Shown here in pieces: positions 27,511 through 37,214 of a DNA stretch of 64,000 bases. Position numbers and translations under genes: made by a program. Source of the DNA: Parahaliea mediterranea (GTDB lineage: Bacteria > Pseudomonadota > Gammaproteobacteria > Pseudomonadales > Halieaceae); contig NZ_JAFKCZ010000009.1 in the NCBI RefSeq assembly GCF_017255185.1, positions 202,778 to 266,777 on the forward strand. The letters run 5' to 3'. Position 1 is the stretch's first letter; every line of letters begins with the position of its first letter. Under the pieces are notes generated by a model, which saw only the letters and a program-made list of their open reading frames with translations, did not search any database and was not told the origin of the DNA.

Positions 27511-28112
27511 TCCACGATATGCCGCGGCCGGTGGCGCGACAGGCGCCCGGGCGGGTGCACGCCAAAGCTCACCCCGATGCTGGCCATGCCCGCCCTGGCC
27601 GCCATGTCCAGGTCGTACTCGCTATCCCCCACCATCACCGCCTCGGCGACGGACTTGCCCCGCTCGGCAAGGATTTGCTCCAGCATCAGTGGGTCCGGCT
27701 TGGAGGCGGTCTCGTCGGCACAGCGGGTGCTGTCGAAGTAGTCGCCCATGCCGATGCCGCCCAGCACCCGCCCGAGGCCGCGGCGGCTCTTGCCAGTGGC
27801 CACCGCCAACTCGAAGCCCCGCCCCCGCAGCTCGGCGAGCATGTCGCGAGCGCCCTCGAACAGCGTTGCCGGGCCCGCGGTGACCTCCACATACAGGCGC
27901 GAGTAAGCCTCCGTCACCGCCTGTCGCTCGCCATCGTCCAGGGCCGGAAACAGCTGTCCCACGGCCTGGGGCAGGCCGAGACCTACGATATTGCGTACCG
28001 CGGCATCGGCCGGCGGCGGGATATCCAGCTCGGCGGCCGCCGCCCGCATCGCCAGGACAATGCCGTCGACGGAGTCACAGAGGGTGCCATCCCAGTCAAA
28101 AATAACAATCAT
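27456..28112 (-). CDS. HAD-family phosphatase (phosphoglycolate phosphatase-like)
   Basis: This 218-residue HAD hydrolase has motif I DWDGTLCDS, motif II near VATGKSRRG, motif III Lys in SKPDPLMLEQ and motif IV VGDSEYDLDMA. In gammaproteobacteria a gene of this type lies beside rluC and is often annotated as a Gph-like phosphatase. The substrate is not determinable from sequence. It follows rluC by 6 bp and overlaps the maf gene tail-to-tail. Confidence 0.9.
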   Translation of the reverse strand: MIVIFDWDGTLCDSVDGIVLAMRAAAAELDIPPPADAAVRNIVGLGLPQAVGQLFPALDDGERQAVTEAYSRLYVEVTAGPATLFEGARDMLAELRGRGFELAVATGKSRRGLGRVLGGIGMGDYFDSTRCADETASKPDPLMLEQILAERGKSVAEAVMVGDSEYDLDMAARAGMASIGVSFGVHPPGRLSRHRPRHIVDHLSELPALLGGALASGG

Positions 28113-28118
28113 AATCAG

Positions 28119-29075
28119 TTAGTTACGAAGCCTATCTAATATAGTTTCTAGGTTTTGGTCCAGGCCCGCCCGGGCCGCGATACGGCCGCTGCCGGGCAGC
28201 GTGAAATCCAGCGCGTGGGCGTGCAGGAACAAGCGCTTGAGCTCCAGCCGGCGCGCCAGCTCCTCGCTGCGCGGGTCGCTGTATTTGGGGTCGCCCAGCA
28301 GGGGGAAGCCCGCGTGCTGGGCGTGAACCCGAATCTGGTGGGTGCGCCCGGTGATCGGCCTGGCTTCCACCAGGGTCGCGCCGTCGAACCGTTCCACCAC
28401 CGAAAATTCGGTGACCGATGGCTTGCCCTCCCGGGACACCCGCACCATGCGCTCGCCCGAGCGCACCACGTTTTTCTCCAGCGCAGCCTCCACCCGCGAC
28501 AGCTTGCGCGGCCACTTGCCCGCCACCAGGGCCAGGTAGCGCTTGTCCACCCCGTCACCGCGCAACAGTCGGTGCAGCTCGCGCAGCACCGCCGGCTTGC
28601 GCGCCACCATGATCAGCCCCGAGGTATCGCGATCCAGGCGGTGCACCAGCTCCAGGCGCCGGTCGCGGGGCCGCATCTGCCGCAGGCATTCGATCAGGCC
28701 GAAGTTGAGTCCGCTGCCGCCGTGCACCGCCAGGCCCGAGGGCTTGTCGACGATCAGCAGCCCCTCGTCCTCATGCACCAGCCGGCGGCTCAACTCCTCC
28801 ACCCAGTGGCCCGGTATGGCCGGCGGCTCTCCGGGCTCGGGCTTGCGGATCGGCGGCAGGCGCAGCACGTCGCCGGGCCGCAACCGGTAATCCGCCTTGA
28901 CCCGCCCCTTGTTGACCCGGAACTCACCCTTGCGCAAGCCCCGGTAGATGCGGGTTTTCGGCACGCCCTTGAGGGTTTTCAACAGGTAGTTGTCCAGCCG
29001 CTGGCCGGCGTCGTCCGGGTCCACGGTGAGAAATTGTACGGTGCTGCCCGCTGGTGACGGTTTTTGTTCGGCCAT
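28119..29075 (-). CDS. rluC: 23S rRNA pseudouridine(955/2504/2580) synthase
   Basis: 318 residues: an N-terminal S4 RNA-binding domain ([21 protein letters not shown]) and the RluA-family catalytic domain with the Asp in [17 protein letters not shown]. It modifies three uridines in 23S rRNA. It is divergent from rne, the usual arrangement. Confidence 0.95.
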   Translation of the reverse strand: MAEQKPSPAGSTVQFLTVDPDDAGQRLDNYLLKTLKGVPKTRIYRGLRKGEFRVNKGRVKADYRLRPGDVLRLPPIRKPEPGEPPAIPGHWVEELSRRLVHEDEGLLIVDKPSGLAVHGGSGLNFGLIECLRQMRPRDRRLELVHRLDRDTSGLIMVARKPAVLRELHRLLRGDGVDKRYLALVAGKWPRKLSRVEAALEKNVVRSGERMVRVSREGKPSVTEFSVVERFDGATLVEARPITGRTHQIRVHAQHAGFPLLGDPKYSDPRSEELARRLELKRLFLHAHALDFTLPGSGRIAARAGLDQNLETILDRLRN

Positions 29076-29635
29076 ATCTGGAAATCACTGAGAATTGAAG
29101 CACTTACCTTTTGCTGCTATAGTCCCGGCCGTGTGGCCGCCCGTGTCGACTCCAAAACGGCACCGGCAATGCGATAAAGACGCCTGGCGATGGTAGGGCC
29201 TGCCGATGAAACTGCACGGCTCCGTCAGTTAACCCCCACACGTCTGTAACGGCTGTCGCAGCGACTTCCGCGATGACAAGCATGCTCGCAATAGCGATGC
29301 TGCGACACAACATAAACCGCGCAGCGCGTCTGCCGGGACACAGAATCAGTTTACGGAATACCACAGCGAGGGTCGCGCGATTTCAGGTGCCGCGACACTA
29401 CCAAAAAGGCCGAGGCGGCGCTACCCGCCCGCAGGCCCAAGGACGCTGCCCGCCCCGGGTTATGTAGTACGCCGGGGAGATACAGAAGCACCTGAACGTA
29501 TCGCGTAGAGCCTTCGGCGGACACCCGCGGCCACGGCCGCCGCCCGCCACCTCGGCCCTCCATATGCCCGGCCCTCGCCGGCTGTACAACTGATTCCCGC
29601 CCCGCCAGGCCTGTGCGAAACAGGTAAATGGCACT
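29076..29635 (+). promoter_or_regulatory. rne: rluC-rne intergenic region with the long RNase E leader
   Basis: 560 bp separate the divergent rluC and rne starts. No believable gene lies here; ORFs across it have no family resemblance. In E. coli the rne mRNA has a long structured leader that RNase E itself binds to control its own synthesis, and a leader of comparable length fits here. I have not folded the region and did not assign the promoter. Confidence 0.6.
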
Positions 29636-32629
29636 ATGAAAAAAATGCTTATCAATGCAACTCAACCAGAAGAGTTGCGCGTTGCACTGGTCGACGGCCA
29701 ACGTCTCTACGACCTGGACATCGAAAACCGTACCCGTCTGCAAAAGAAATCCAACGTTTATAAAGGCAAGATCACCCGGGTCGAACCCAGCCTGGAAGCG
29801 GCTTTTGTCGACTTTGGCGCCGAGCGCCACGGCTTCCTGCCGCTGAAGGAAATCGCCCGGGAATACTTTTACCGCGACCCCGGCTCCGTCGAGGGCCGCA
29901 TGAAAATCAAGGACGTGATCAAGGAAGGCACCGAGATCATCGTTCAGGTCGACAAGGAAGAGCGCGGCAACAAGGGCGCCGCCCTGACCACCTTTATCAG
30001 CCTGGCCGGCCGCTACATCGTGCTGATGCCCAACAACCCCCGGGCCGGCGGCATCTCCCGCCGCATCGAGGGCGACGAGCGCAGCGAGCTGCGCGAGGCC
30101 CTGTCCACCCTGGAAATCCCCAACGGCATGGGCGTGATAACCCGCACCGCCGCCGTGGGCCGCAGCGGCGAGGAACTGCAGTGGGACCTGAACTACCTGC
30201 TGCAACTGTGGCAGTCCATTAGCGGGGCCAGTGAAAACGCCAGGGCGCCAGTGCTCCTGTTCCAGGAGAGCAACGTCATCATCCGCGCCATCCGCGACTA
30301 CCTGCGCGACGACGTGGACCAGGTACTGATCGACTCCGCCGAGGCTCACGCCCAGGCCACCGACTTCGTCAGCATGGTGATGCCCCAGTACAAGAGCCGC
30401 ATCCGCCGCTACGAAGACCAGATTCCCCTGTTCAACCGCTTCCAGATCGAAAGCCAGATCGAGACCGCCTTCCAGCGCGAAGTGCGCCTGCCTTCCGGCG
30501 GTTCCATCGTGATCGACCCCACCGAGGCGCTGGTGTCCATCGACATCAACTCCGCCCGCGCCACCAAGGGCTCCGATATCGAGGACACCGCCCTGCAGAC
30601 CAACCTCGAGGCCGCGGACGAGATCGCCCGCCAGCTGCGCCTGCGCGACATGGGCGGCCTGGTGGTCATCGATTTCATCGACATGCTGGCCGCGCGCAAC
30701 CAGCGCGCGGTGGAAAACCGCATGCGCGACGCTCTCGCGGTGGATCGCGCCCGGGTACAGGTGGGTCGCATCTCGCGCTTCGGCCTGCTGGAGATGTCGC
30801 GCCAGCGCCTGCGCCCCTCGCTGGGGGAGACCAGCGCCATCGTCTGCCCTCGCTGCACCGGCCAGGGCACCATTCGCGACACCAAATCGCTGGCCCTGTC
30901 CATCCTGCGCCTGCTGGAGGAAGAGGCCATCAAGGAGCGCAGCGCCGAGATCCGCGGCATCGTGCCAGTGGACGTGGCCGCCTACCTGCTGAACGAGAAG
31001 CGCCAGGCCCTGTCCGAGATCGAACAGGTCACCAAGGCCCGCATCCTGGTTATCCCCAACCCCAACCTGGAAACCCCGCACTTCGAAGTCAAGCGCCTGC
31101 GCGATGACGAGGTGGAAGGCGACGCCACCAGCTACAAGATCGACATCACCGTACCGGAAGCCGAGCTGGTGTCCGACGCGCACAACGTGCCCCCGGCCCA
31201 GCCCGAGGCGCTGGTCAAGGGCGTGCCCCGCACCGCCCCCGCACCCGAGGCGAAAGAAAAACCCGCCGAGGAAGAAAAACCCCGGCAGCACAAGAAGAAG
31301 GACCATAAAGGCAAGGGCAAGCACAAGGGCAAGAAAAAAGCGCCCCAGGGCCTGCTCGCGCGCCTGATGGCCCTGCTCTTCGGTGCGCCCGAGAGCGAGA
31401 GCAAGGATGCCAGGAAACCCGCCAGGCAGCAGGGTGAAACCGGTGCCAAGCGCGCCCGCGGCGACAGCGATGAACGCGACGGCAAACAGGGCGACAAGTC
31501 CGAGGGCGGCAATCGCAACCGCAACCGTCGCCGCGGCGGCAAAAAGCGGAGCCGAAGCGGCGATAACCGCGAGTCGCAGCCGCAGCAGATCCGCGGCGAG
31601 GAAGCGGCGCAGGATAAGCAGGAGCAAACCGAGAAGCGTCGAAATGACGGCCGCCGCAGCGACGACAACCGCGACCGCGACGGTGGTCGACAGCAGCGCC
31701 GGCGCCGCCCCGAACGCGACGAGGCGCGCCCCGTCGAGGAAGCGACAGTTGGCGAAACGGACCTGCCAACCGCGGCCGATGAAGGCCAGCAGCAGGATAA
31801 GCCTCGCAAACGGCCCGCGGAGAAACGCGGCGAACCCCGCCGCCGCCGCAGGCGCGGCCCGCGCCCGGTAGAGGGCGAGGCCACCGAGACCCAGGTTGAA
31901 GGCCAGGCCCCCACCGAGCAGGTGAACGCCGCCGAAGCGGAGCCCCCCCAGGCCCCCAGTCCCGAGCAGGCGCCTGAGCCGGTGGCCGAGACCCGCGTGG
32001 CGGAAGCCAAGCCCGAGCCCCGCGAACGCGGCGAGCGACCCGCGGCGGAAAAGCCGGCCCGACAGCAACCCGCGCCTTCCGCGACTGACGCCGTAACCCG
32101 CGAAGAAGAAGCCGCGAAGCCCGTGGCGGCTGAGGCTCCCGCACGATCGCCGGAACCGGTCAAGCCGCAGGCAACGGCTCCCGAACAGGAGCAAGCCGCG
32201 CCACAGCCCGCAGTGGCGGAGCAGGCAGAGCCTGTGCCGGCCGCACCTGAGCCGGTCGCACAGGAGCCGGTCACACCTGAGCCGTCCGCACCTGAGCCGG
32301 CCGCACCTAAGCCGGCCGCACCGGTGGAAGAAAAGCCCGCCGCGGCTGCAAGCGCCGAACCGGCTGAGGCTGGCGAGCCCGCAGCGCCCCCCGCCGGCCT
32401 GACCGCCGACGGCCGCGCCAGCAACGACCCGCGCATTGCGCCGCAACCGGTGGCCGAGGTGCACATCACCACCGCCCACCCGGTGCTGTTCAACGCCGAG
32501 GTGGCGCCGCCGGTACAACCCAGCGGTCGCGTCGCTCCGCGCGCCAGCAACGACCCCCGCGGCCCCCTGCCCGGGGAAAATGGCAACGGCGGTGAGGGAG
32601 ACTTGGCCGAGGCTTCCGGGCAGTCCTGA
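29636..32629 (+). CDS. rne: Ribonuclease E
   Basis: 997 residues beginning [20 protein letters not shown]. The catalytic half has an S1 domain (residues about 35-120), catalytic Asp residues in [17 protein letters not shown] and VVIDFIDML, and the zinc-link CPRCTGQG that holds the tetramer. The C-terminal half (from about 510) is disordered: Lys/Arg-rich stretches ([24 protein letters not shown]) that should bind RNA, an Ala/Pro/Glu-rich linker, and a tail with the motif RASNDPR twice. It is the degradosome scaffold, initiating mRNA decay and processing rRNA and tRNA. Confidence 0.97.
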   Translation: MKKMLINATQPEELRVALVDGQRLYDLDIENRTRLQKKSNVYKGKITRVEPSLEAAFVDFGAERHGFLPLKEIAREYFYRDPGSVEGRMKIKDVIKEGTEIIVQVDKEERGNKGAALTTFISLAGRYIVLMPNNPRAGGISRRIEGDERSELREALSTLEIPNGMGVITRTAAVGRSGEELQWDLNYLLQLWQSISGASENARAPVLLFQESNVIIRAIRDYLRDDVDQVLIDSAEAHAQATDFVSMVMPQYKSRIRRYEDQIPLFNRFQIESQIETAFQREVRLPSGGSIVIDPTEALVSIDINSARATKGSDIEDTALQTNLEAADEIARQLRLRDMGGLVVIDFIDMLAARNQRAVENRMRDALAVDRARVQVGRISRFGLLEMSRQRLRPSLGETSAIVCPRCTGQGTIRDTKSLALSILRLLEEEAIKERSAEIRGIVPVDVAAYLLNEKRQALSEIEQVTKARILVIPNPNLETPHFEVKRLRDDEVEGDATSYKIDITVPEAELVSDAHNVPPAQPEALVKGVPRTAPAPEAKEKPAEEEKPRQHKKKDHKGKGKHKGKKKAPQGLLARLMALLFGAPESESKDARKPARQQGETGAKRARGDSDERDGKQGDKSEGGNRNRNRRRGGKKRSRSGDNRESQPQQIRGEEAAQDKQEQTEKRRNDGRRSDDNRDRDGGRQQRRRRPERDEARPVEEATVGETDLPTAADEGQQQDKPRKRPAEKRGEPRRRRRRGPRPVEGEATETQVEGQAPTEQVNAAEAEPPQAPSPEQAPEPVAETRVAEAKPEPRERGERPAAEKPARQQPAPSATDAVTREEEAAKPVAAEAPARSPEPVKPQATAPEQEQAAPQPAVAEQAEPVPAAPEPVAQEPVTPEPSAPEPAAPKPAAPVEEKPAAAASAEPAEAGEPAAPPAGLTADGRASNDPRIAPQPVAEVHITTAHPVLFNAEVAPPVQPSGRVAPRASNDPRGPLPGENGNGGEGDLAEASGQS

Positions 32630-32758
32630 GCCCCGAGCAGGTTTTGTGGACACAAGTGGCCAACAACCCTTGTGTCCGCTTAACAGGCCTGTATAATCTC
32701 GCCTTCTTCGCGCTGGCCAGCAACTGCCCCAGCGCGAACACAGACAATACGGTTTTTC

Positions 32759-32846
32759 GGTGGGCTGGCTGAGTGGTCGAAAGCGGCGGTCTTGAAAACC
32801 GTTGAGGGGAAACCCTCCCGGGGTTCGAATCCCTGGCCCACCGCCA
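32759..32846 (+). tRNA. tRNA-Ser (anticodon UGA)
   Basis: 88 nt with encoded CCA. Acceptor GGTGGGC (32759-32765) pairs with GCCCACC (32836-32842), discriminator G. The anticodon loop in GGTCTTGAAAACC gives TGA; the variable arm (GAGGGGAAACCCTC) is long, as in class II tRNAs; the T-loop is GGTTCGAATCC. A strong terminator follows. Confidence 0.97.
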
Positions 32847-32852
32847 TAAAGA

Positions 32853-32884
32853 AACGGGGTCCCACATGGGACCCCGTTTTTTTT
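32853..32884 (+). terminator. Intrinsic terminator of tRNA-Ser/rne
   Basis: 10-bp perfect stem ACGGGGTCCC/GGGACCCCGT with a 4-nt ACAT loop, followed by T8. It ends the tRNA-Ser transcript. Confidence 0.93.
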
Positions 32885-33132
32885 GTCTTCCCCGACCCGC
32901 TGCCTACCAAGCCCAAGGCAATTGCTTTGCTTGAGGCTTTTTCTTGCCGGCGGCAGTCAATCCATATGTAAGCCCTTACATAGACCCATAGCAAGCCGTA
33001 AATAGCGATACCACCGGGCCGGGATCGCGTAAGGTAACGCCTTATGCAGTGGTTTATGCTATCGCTTTCTTAATCCAAGAGGGGGCGTGTGACAGTCGGG
33101 CCACACGGCTTAACCACGAGGGACCAATTGGA

Positions 33133-33954
33133 ATGTTCATATCCGACGACCTAGTTTATATACAAATGCACAAAACCGGTTGCACACATATCGCAGCGTT
33201 ACTAGGCAAATTGGTTGAAGGGCAATTAATCGGAAAACACAATGCAGCGTCGGAAGGATTAATAAGATCAAACAGGTTTTTTATTTCCTCGATTAGAAAC
33301 CCATGGGATTGGTATGTATCGCTATGGACGTACGGCGTTGGAGGAAATGGCGCGCTCAGGGACAATCTCACCAATAGAAGAATTCATGACTCAATCAGGC
33401 TGATGCGGAAATATCCTCGAACGGGCTTGAAAGCTGCGATACGGGAAATATCAAAGCCTACGAGACAGTTTCGAGAACTTTACGACAACGAGGAAAATGT
33501 GTTGTCCTTTCGAAAGTGGCTTGCGCTTATCCTAGACCCCAGCTGCTCTAGATCGTTAGGGGAAGGCTATTCAGATACTGCAATTAAAGAAATTTGTGGC
33601 TTTATGTCTTATAGGTATCTTTATCTCTGCTGCCAAAACCCCCGTCAGTTGCGTGGGCGCAACCAATTTGCAGGTATCAAAGACGTCAGAGAATTTGATA
33701 TTGAAAATTGTTATATCAATTTTTTTATTCGGCAAGAATCACTCGAAAAAGATTTTTGCAAAGCCTTGGAAAAAGTCATGCCGCTTGGGGAAAGTACTAA
33801 GAACCAAATACATTCCGCCAGGAAAGTGAATCAATCAAGGCGACCCCTACCGGTTTCGGACTACTACACAGAAGATTTGATTGAGCTTGTGGGTCGTCGC
33901 GAGAAGCTTTTGATCGATAAATTCCGCTACCTTCCTCCAGAGCCAATCCGCTAA
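33133..33954 (+). CDS. Sulfotransferase-like protein, probably horizontally acquired
   Basis: About 273 residues from the ATG at 33133 (AGGGA 9 bp upstream); the frame is open to 33049. The N-terminal VYIQMHKTGCTHI has the K-T-G-C/S-T loop that binds the 5'-phosphosulfate of PAPS, and FFISSIRNPWDWYVS has the Arg and following residues of the 3'-phosphate site, so a PAPS-dependent sulfotransferase of the Sulfotransfer_2 type is likely. The acceptor is unknown; family relatives often modify surface polysaccharides. The gene is clearly AT-richer than its neighbours and lies alone just after tRNA-Ser, both pointing to transfer. Confidence 0.72.
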   Translation: MFISDDLVYIQMHKTGCTHIAALLGKLVEGQLIGKHNAASEGLIRSNRFFISSIRNPWDWYVSLWTYGVGGNGALRDNLTNRRIHDSIRLMRKYPRTGLKAAIREISKPTRQFRELYDNEENVLSFRKWLALILDPSCSRSLGEGYSDTAIKEICGFMSYRYLYLCCQNPRQLRGRNQFAGIKDVREFDIENCYINFFIRQESLEKDFCKALEKVMPLGESTKNQIHSARKVNQSRRPLPVSDYYTEDLIELVGRREKLLIDKFRYLPPEPIR

Positions 33955-34368
33955 AAACTTCCGCTCTCACAACTAGCCAGCGCGAGACGAGCTCCAATTC
34001 ACCAGTGATAGCGCTTGATCAGCGGCGGCGCGGCAAACACCGCGGAGCTACTGAAAGCCGTGACCTGAATTGTCCCATCAAGCGCCTTGCAGTGCATCAT
34101 GACCGTCGCGACCGGCACATCCTCATCGTCGAATGGAAAGCCGTCATCGTCGTCGCACAGGCCAAATTAATCGCCGCGGCCCAAATGAGCCTCGAGCGCG
34201 GGTACCGCCACTTCTTTTTTGCGGTTCGCCATCCCACTAGCCGCCCTACTCCCCTTGTTGTCATCTTCCGTATCATAACTATTATTACTGACATAATTTG
34301 ATCGACAGGGGGTTTAGGCCATAGCTTCCGCCCAAGTAAATTTCAGACTCAAAGCCCGCGATAGGCGT
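33955..34368. other. Gene-poor 414 bp with a possible gene remnant
   Basis: No convincing intact gene. A plus-strand frame at 34005-34301 encodes a stretch (QAKLIAAAQMSLERGYRHFFFAV) that loosely resembles the conserved A-A-x-L-x-x-x-x-G-Y-x-x-F segment of small bacterial lipoproteins, but it lacks a signal peptide and a proper start, so it may be a decayed gene. The last 60 bp carry the upstream region of the phospholipase D operon. Confidence 0.3.
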
Positions 34369-35901
34369 TTGGCGAGGCCGCGGTTCACCGCTGTATGGAT
34401 ACTGGCGCTTGCGCTGGGCGCCTGCTCTTCGGCGGGCCTCAAAGAAGATATCCTGCACCCGCCGCAAAGTGGCGCCCTACCGCCTGCCGAATCCGGCCTG
34501 CTGGCGGAAGTGGCCAACCGCATCGCTTCAGAGCACGGTGACGAGGCGTCGGGTTTCTCGATAATGGACAGCAGTTACCAGGGCTTGTACTGGCGCCTGG
34601 CGCTGATCGACTCGGCGGTATCCTCGCTGGATATACAAACCTACCTCTGGTACCCGGACAACAGCGGCCTACTGATACTGGAGCGGGCGGTGCTGGCGGC
34701 GCAGCGGGGCGTCAAGGTACGGCTGATTGTCGACGACCTGATTCTACACGGGCACGACAAGCTGATTGCCAACCTGGAAGCGCAACCCAATATCGAGTTC
34801 GGCATCTTCAACCCCTGGTCGGAGCGCGGCAGCCTGCTCGAGCGGGCTGGCGAGATGCTGGCAAAAATGGAGCGGCTCAACACCCGCATGCACGACAAAC
34901 TGCTGATCGCCGATGGCCGCGCCGCGGTGGTCGGCGGCCGCAACATCGGCGACCACTATTTCGGCCTGCACGAGATTTACAATTTCCATGACACCGACCT
35001 GCTCGGCATCGGTCATATCGGCGCCCAGGCCAACGCCATGTTTGACAAGTTCTGGAACAGCGACTGGGTTGTCTCGGCGCAAAACCTCACCACGGAGCCC
35101 GCCCCGGAACTGGCGGCGCGGCAGTGGCAGTCGATCCAGCACAAAAACGCCACAGCGGCGGCGCTGTCTCGGTTTCCCCGCGTACCTAAGGACTGGTCGA
35201 CAGAGATCAGGGCGCACGTTCCCAAGCTGCGCATTGGGCTCAGTCAACTGGTCTACGACGAGACCGCGACGGAGCAAATCGACCAGCGCCTGGTATCCAG
35301 CATGTTCAACTTCTTCGGTATTGCCAGGGAAGAGCTGCTTATTATGAACGCCTACGTCATTCCCTCCCAGCGGGGTATCGATTTTCTGCGGGACCTGAGC
35401 GACAAGGGGGTGGATATACGCCTTCTCACCAATTCCCTGGCCTCCCACGATGTGCCGGCGGTCAACAGCCACTACGAAGGCTGGCGCGACGACTTTATCC
35501 GGGCTGGAGTGGAACTGTTTGAGTTTCGCGCCGATCCCGCCATCCAGTCTACGGTCGTGGACGTGGAACCGGTAACCGCGGAATTTTCCGGCCTGCACAA
35601 CAAAACGGCCGTGGCGGATCGTCGCTATGTGTTTATCGGCTCGATGAACCTCGACCCCCGCTCCGCCCGGATCAATACCGAAATGGGCGCCTTTGTCGAT
35701 TCACCCGCACTGGCCGAGGACATGGCAGCCATTATCGAGCGCAATATGGCCGGCGAGAACGCATGGCGGGTACAACTGGATGCAGCGGGCAAGCCCTACT
35801 GGACCAACAGCGAAGAAACCCGGGACCGTCAACCGGCCCGCAACGGGATGCAGCGGCTGATGAACGTGATCATGAAGGTGGGGCCCAAGGATCAATACTG
35901 A
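34369..35901 (+). CDS. Phospholipase D/cardiolipin synthase family lipoprotein
   Basis: 510 residues from a TTG at 34369, the first usable start after an in-frame stop at 34315. A lipoprotein signal is present (AVWILALALGACSS, Cys20). Two HKD motifs of the PLD superfamily are intact: RMHDKLLIADGRAAVVGG (His175) and LHNKTAVADRRYVFIGSMN (His410). The layout resembles ClsC/YmdC. It probably transfers or hydrolyses phosphatidyl groups in the periplasm or outer membrane. The stop overlaps the next gene's ATG (TGATG), so it is translated together with two LssY_C proteins. Confidence 0.88.
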   Translation: MARPRFTAVWILALALGACSSAGLKEDILHPPQSGALPPAESGLLAEVANRIASEHGDEASGFSIMDSSYQGLYWRLALIDSAVSSLDIQTYLWYPDNSGLLILERAVLAAQRGVKVRLIVDDLILHGHDKLIANLEAQPNIEFGIFNPWSERGSLLERAGEMLAKMERLNTRMHDKLLIADGRAAVVGGRNIGDHYFGLHEIYNFHDTDLLGIGHIGAQANAMFDKFWNSDWVVSAQNLTTEPAPELAARQWQSIQHKNATAAALSRFPRVPKDWSTEIRAHVPKLRIGLSQLVYDETATEQIDQRLVSSMFNFFGIAREELLIMNAYVIPSQRGIDFLRDLSDKGVDIRLLTNSLASHDVPAVNSHYEGWRDDFIRAGVELFEFRADPAIQSTVVDVEPVTAEFSGLHNKTAVADRRYVFIGSMNLDPRSARINTEMGAFVDSPALAEDMAAIIERNMAGENAWRVQLDAAGKPYWTNSEETRDRQPARNGMQRLMNVIMKVGPKDQY

Positions 35902-37214
35902 TGAGCTGCTGCACGGGCTGGTTCACACAAGGGCAATGCCGCGGGCGATGGAAAACCGCCCGCCTGGTGCTGGGCCTGTCGATGGCGGTGCTTGCAGCCT
36001 GCAGCGCCCGCCCCTACCGAAGCGGCGACGTGGCCGCGGCGCCCTTTCTCCAGCGCGGCGTCACCCAGGAGAGCGGGCTCGTACGGGTGACCGCCGCTGT
36101 CCCGAATGCCGGGGAAACCCTCGCACTCACCGGGCTCGACCTGTACGAACAGGGTATTCAACCCATCTGGCTGGAAATTGACAACCGCAGCGAACATGCC
36201 CTGCGCATCGCCCATTGGAGCATCGATCCCTATTATTTTTCGGCGATAGAAGTGGCGTACATGAATCGAAAACCCTTCAGCGATTCGGGCTACGCCGCAA
36301 TGGAGAAATGGTTCCATGACAACGCCCTGACGCGCAGGGTGCCCGCCGGCGAGCGGCGCTCCGGCCTGGTGTTCACCCACCTCACGCCGGGCACCAAGGG
36401 CTTCAACCTCGATCTGTTCGGCGATCGGCGGGCACACCAGTTCACGTTCTTCGTGCCGCTGCCCGGATTCACCGCCGATTACATGCTCGTGGACTTCGCC
36501 AACCTGTACAGCGAGCGCGACATCCGGCGTTTCGACACCCGCGAAGGCCTGCGAACCTATCTGGAACACGAGCTGTCCTGTTGCGCCACCGACGCGAACG
36601 CCAGCGGCGATGGCGGCCCCCTCAACGCCGTGATCGTGGGCTCGGCCCCCACGCTGCGACGCGCCCTGCTTCGCGGGGGCTGGCATGAGACCCGGGGAGA
36701 TTCCGACGATTTGCAGGCTGCCCGGCAACACCATTACCAGGGGCGCCCGCCCGATGGCGTTTTCTACATGGACCGCCAGGACAGCCAGCAACGGATGCAG
36801 CTGCATTTGTGGCGCGCCCCCTTCGAGGTGGACGGCGAGCCCGGCTGGCTGGGCCAGGTCTACTACCGGCATTTGCACAATGAGTTCCTGAGGCTGCTCG
36901 GGTTCGATCGCAGCACCAGTTATGCCGCCATACGTTCCCAGCTGGCCAGGGAAAGTGTTGCCGCCGACGTCGACAGCGCGCAGCGGTATCTCGTACAGAA
37001 CTTCTGGTACAACCAGTCCCTGCGCGCCCTGGGGCTGACAGGCGGCGTGGGCGAGAGCCGTGTCGATAATCCGCGCGTGACCTTTGATGAAATTGCCTAT
37101 ATCACCGGGGGGCAACGCGCCGTGCTGTTTCTTTCGGAGACCCCGGTATCCATCGAAGACGTCGAACTACTGTTCTTGCAAGCCCCGCCGAAGGCTGAAG
37201 GATCGACGCCGTGA
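35901..37214 (+). CDS. LssY C-terminal domain lipoprotein (first copy)
   Basis: About 437 residues from the ATG at 35901. It has a lipoprotein signal (RLVLGLSMAVLAACSA). The body matches the LssY_C type: an N-terminal beta domain (IQPIWLEIDNRSEHALRIAHWSIDPYYFS), then PLNAVIVGSAPTLRRALLRGGW, GVFYMDRQDSQQRMQLHLWRAP and YLVQNFWYNQSLRALGLTGGVG. In other bacteria LssY_C is fused to PAP2 phosphatase or DedA modules, suggesting a lipid-related envelope role; its activity is unknown. It is coupled to the PLD gene (1-bp overlap) and to its paralogue (4-bp GTGA overlap). Confidence 0.8.
   Translation: MSCCTGWFTQGQCRGRWKTARLVLGLSMAVLAACSARPYRSGDVAAAPFLQRGVTQESGLVRVTAAVPNAGETLALTGLDLYEQGIQPIWLEIDNRSEHALRIAHWSIDPYYFSAIEVAYMNRKPFSDSGYAAMEKWFHDNALTRRVPAGERRSGLVFTHLTPGTKGFNLDLFGDRRAHQFTFFVPLPGFTADYMLVDFANLYSERDIRRFDTREGLRTYLEHELSCCATDANASGDGGPLNAVIVGSAPTLRRALLRGGWHETRGDSDDLQAARQHHYQGRPPDGVFYMDRQDSQQRMQLHLWRAPFEVDGEPGWLGQVYYRHLHNEFLRLLGFDRSTSYAAIRSQLARESVAADVDSAQRYLVQNFWYNQSLRALGLTGGVGESRVDNPRVTFDEIAYITGGQRAVLFLSETPVSIEDVELLFLQAPPKAEGSTP

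Noticed and set aside
29351..32653. 1100-residue open frame antisense to rne
   Set aside because: It is a GC-bias shadow of the RNase E frame: low-complexity Leu/Gly/Arg composition, no domain, no ribosome site, and the opposite strand encodes a clear RNase E.
32820..34368. Second tRNA-Ser 3' end as an attachment repeat
   Set aside because: I looked for a copy of the last 20-25 nt of tRNA-Ser downstream and did not see one.
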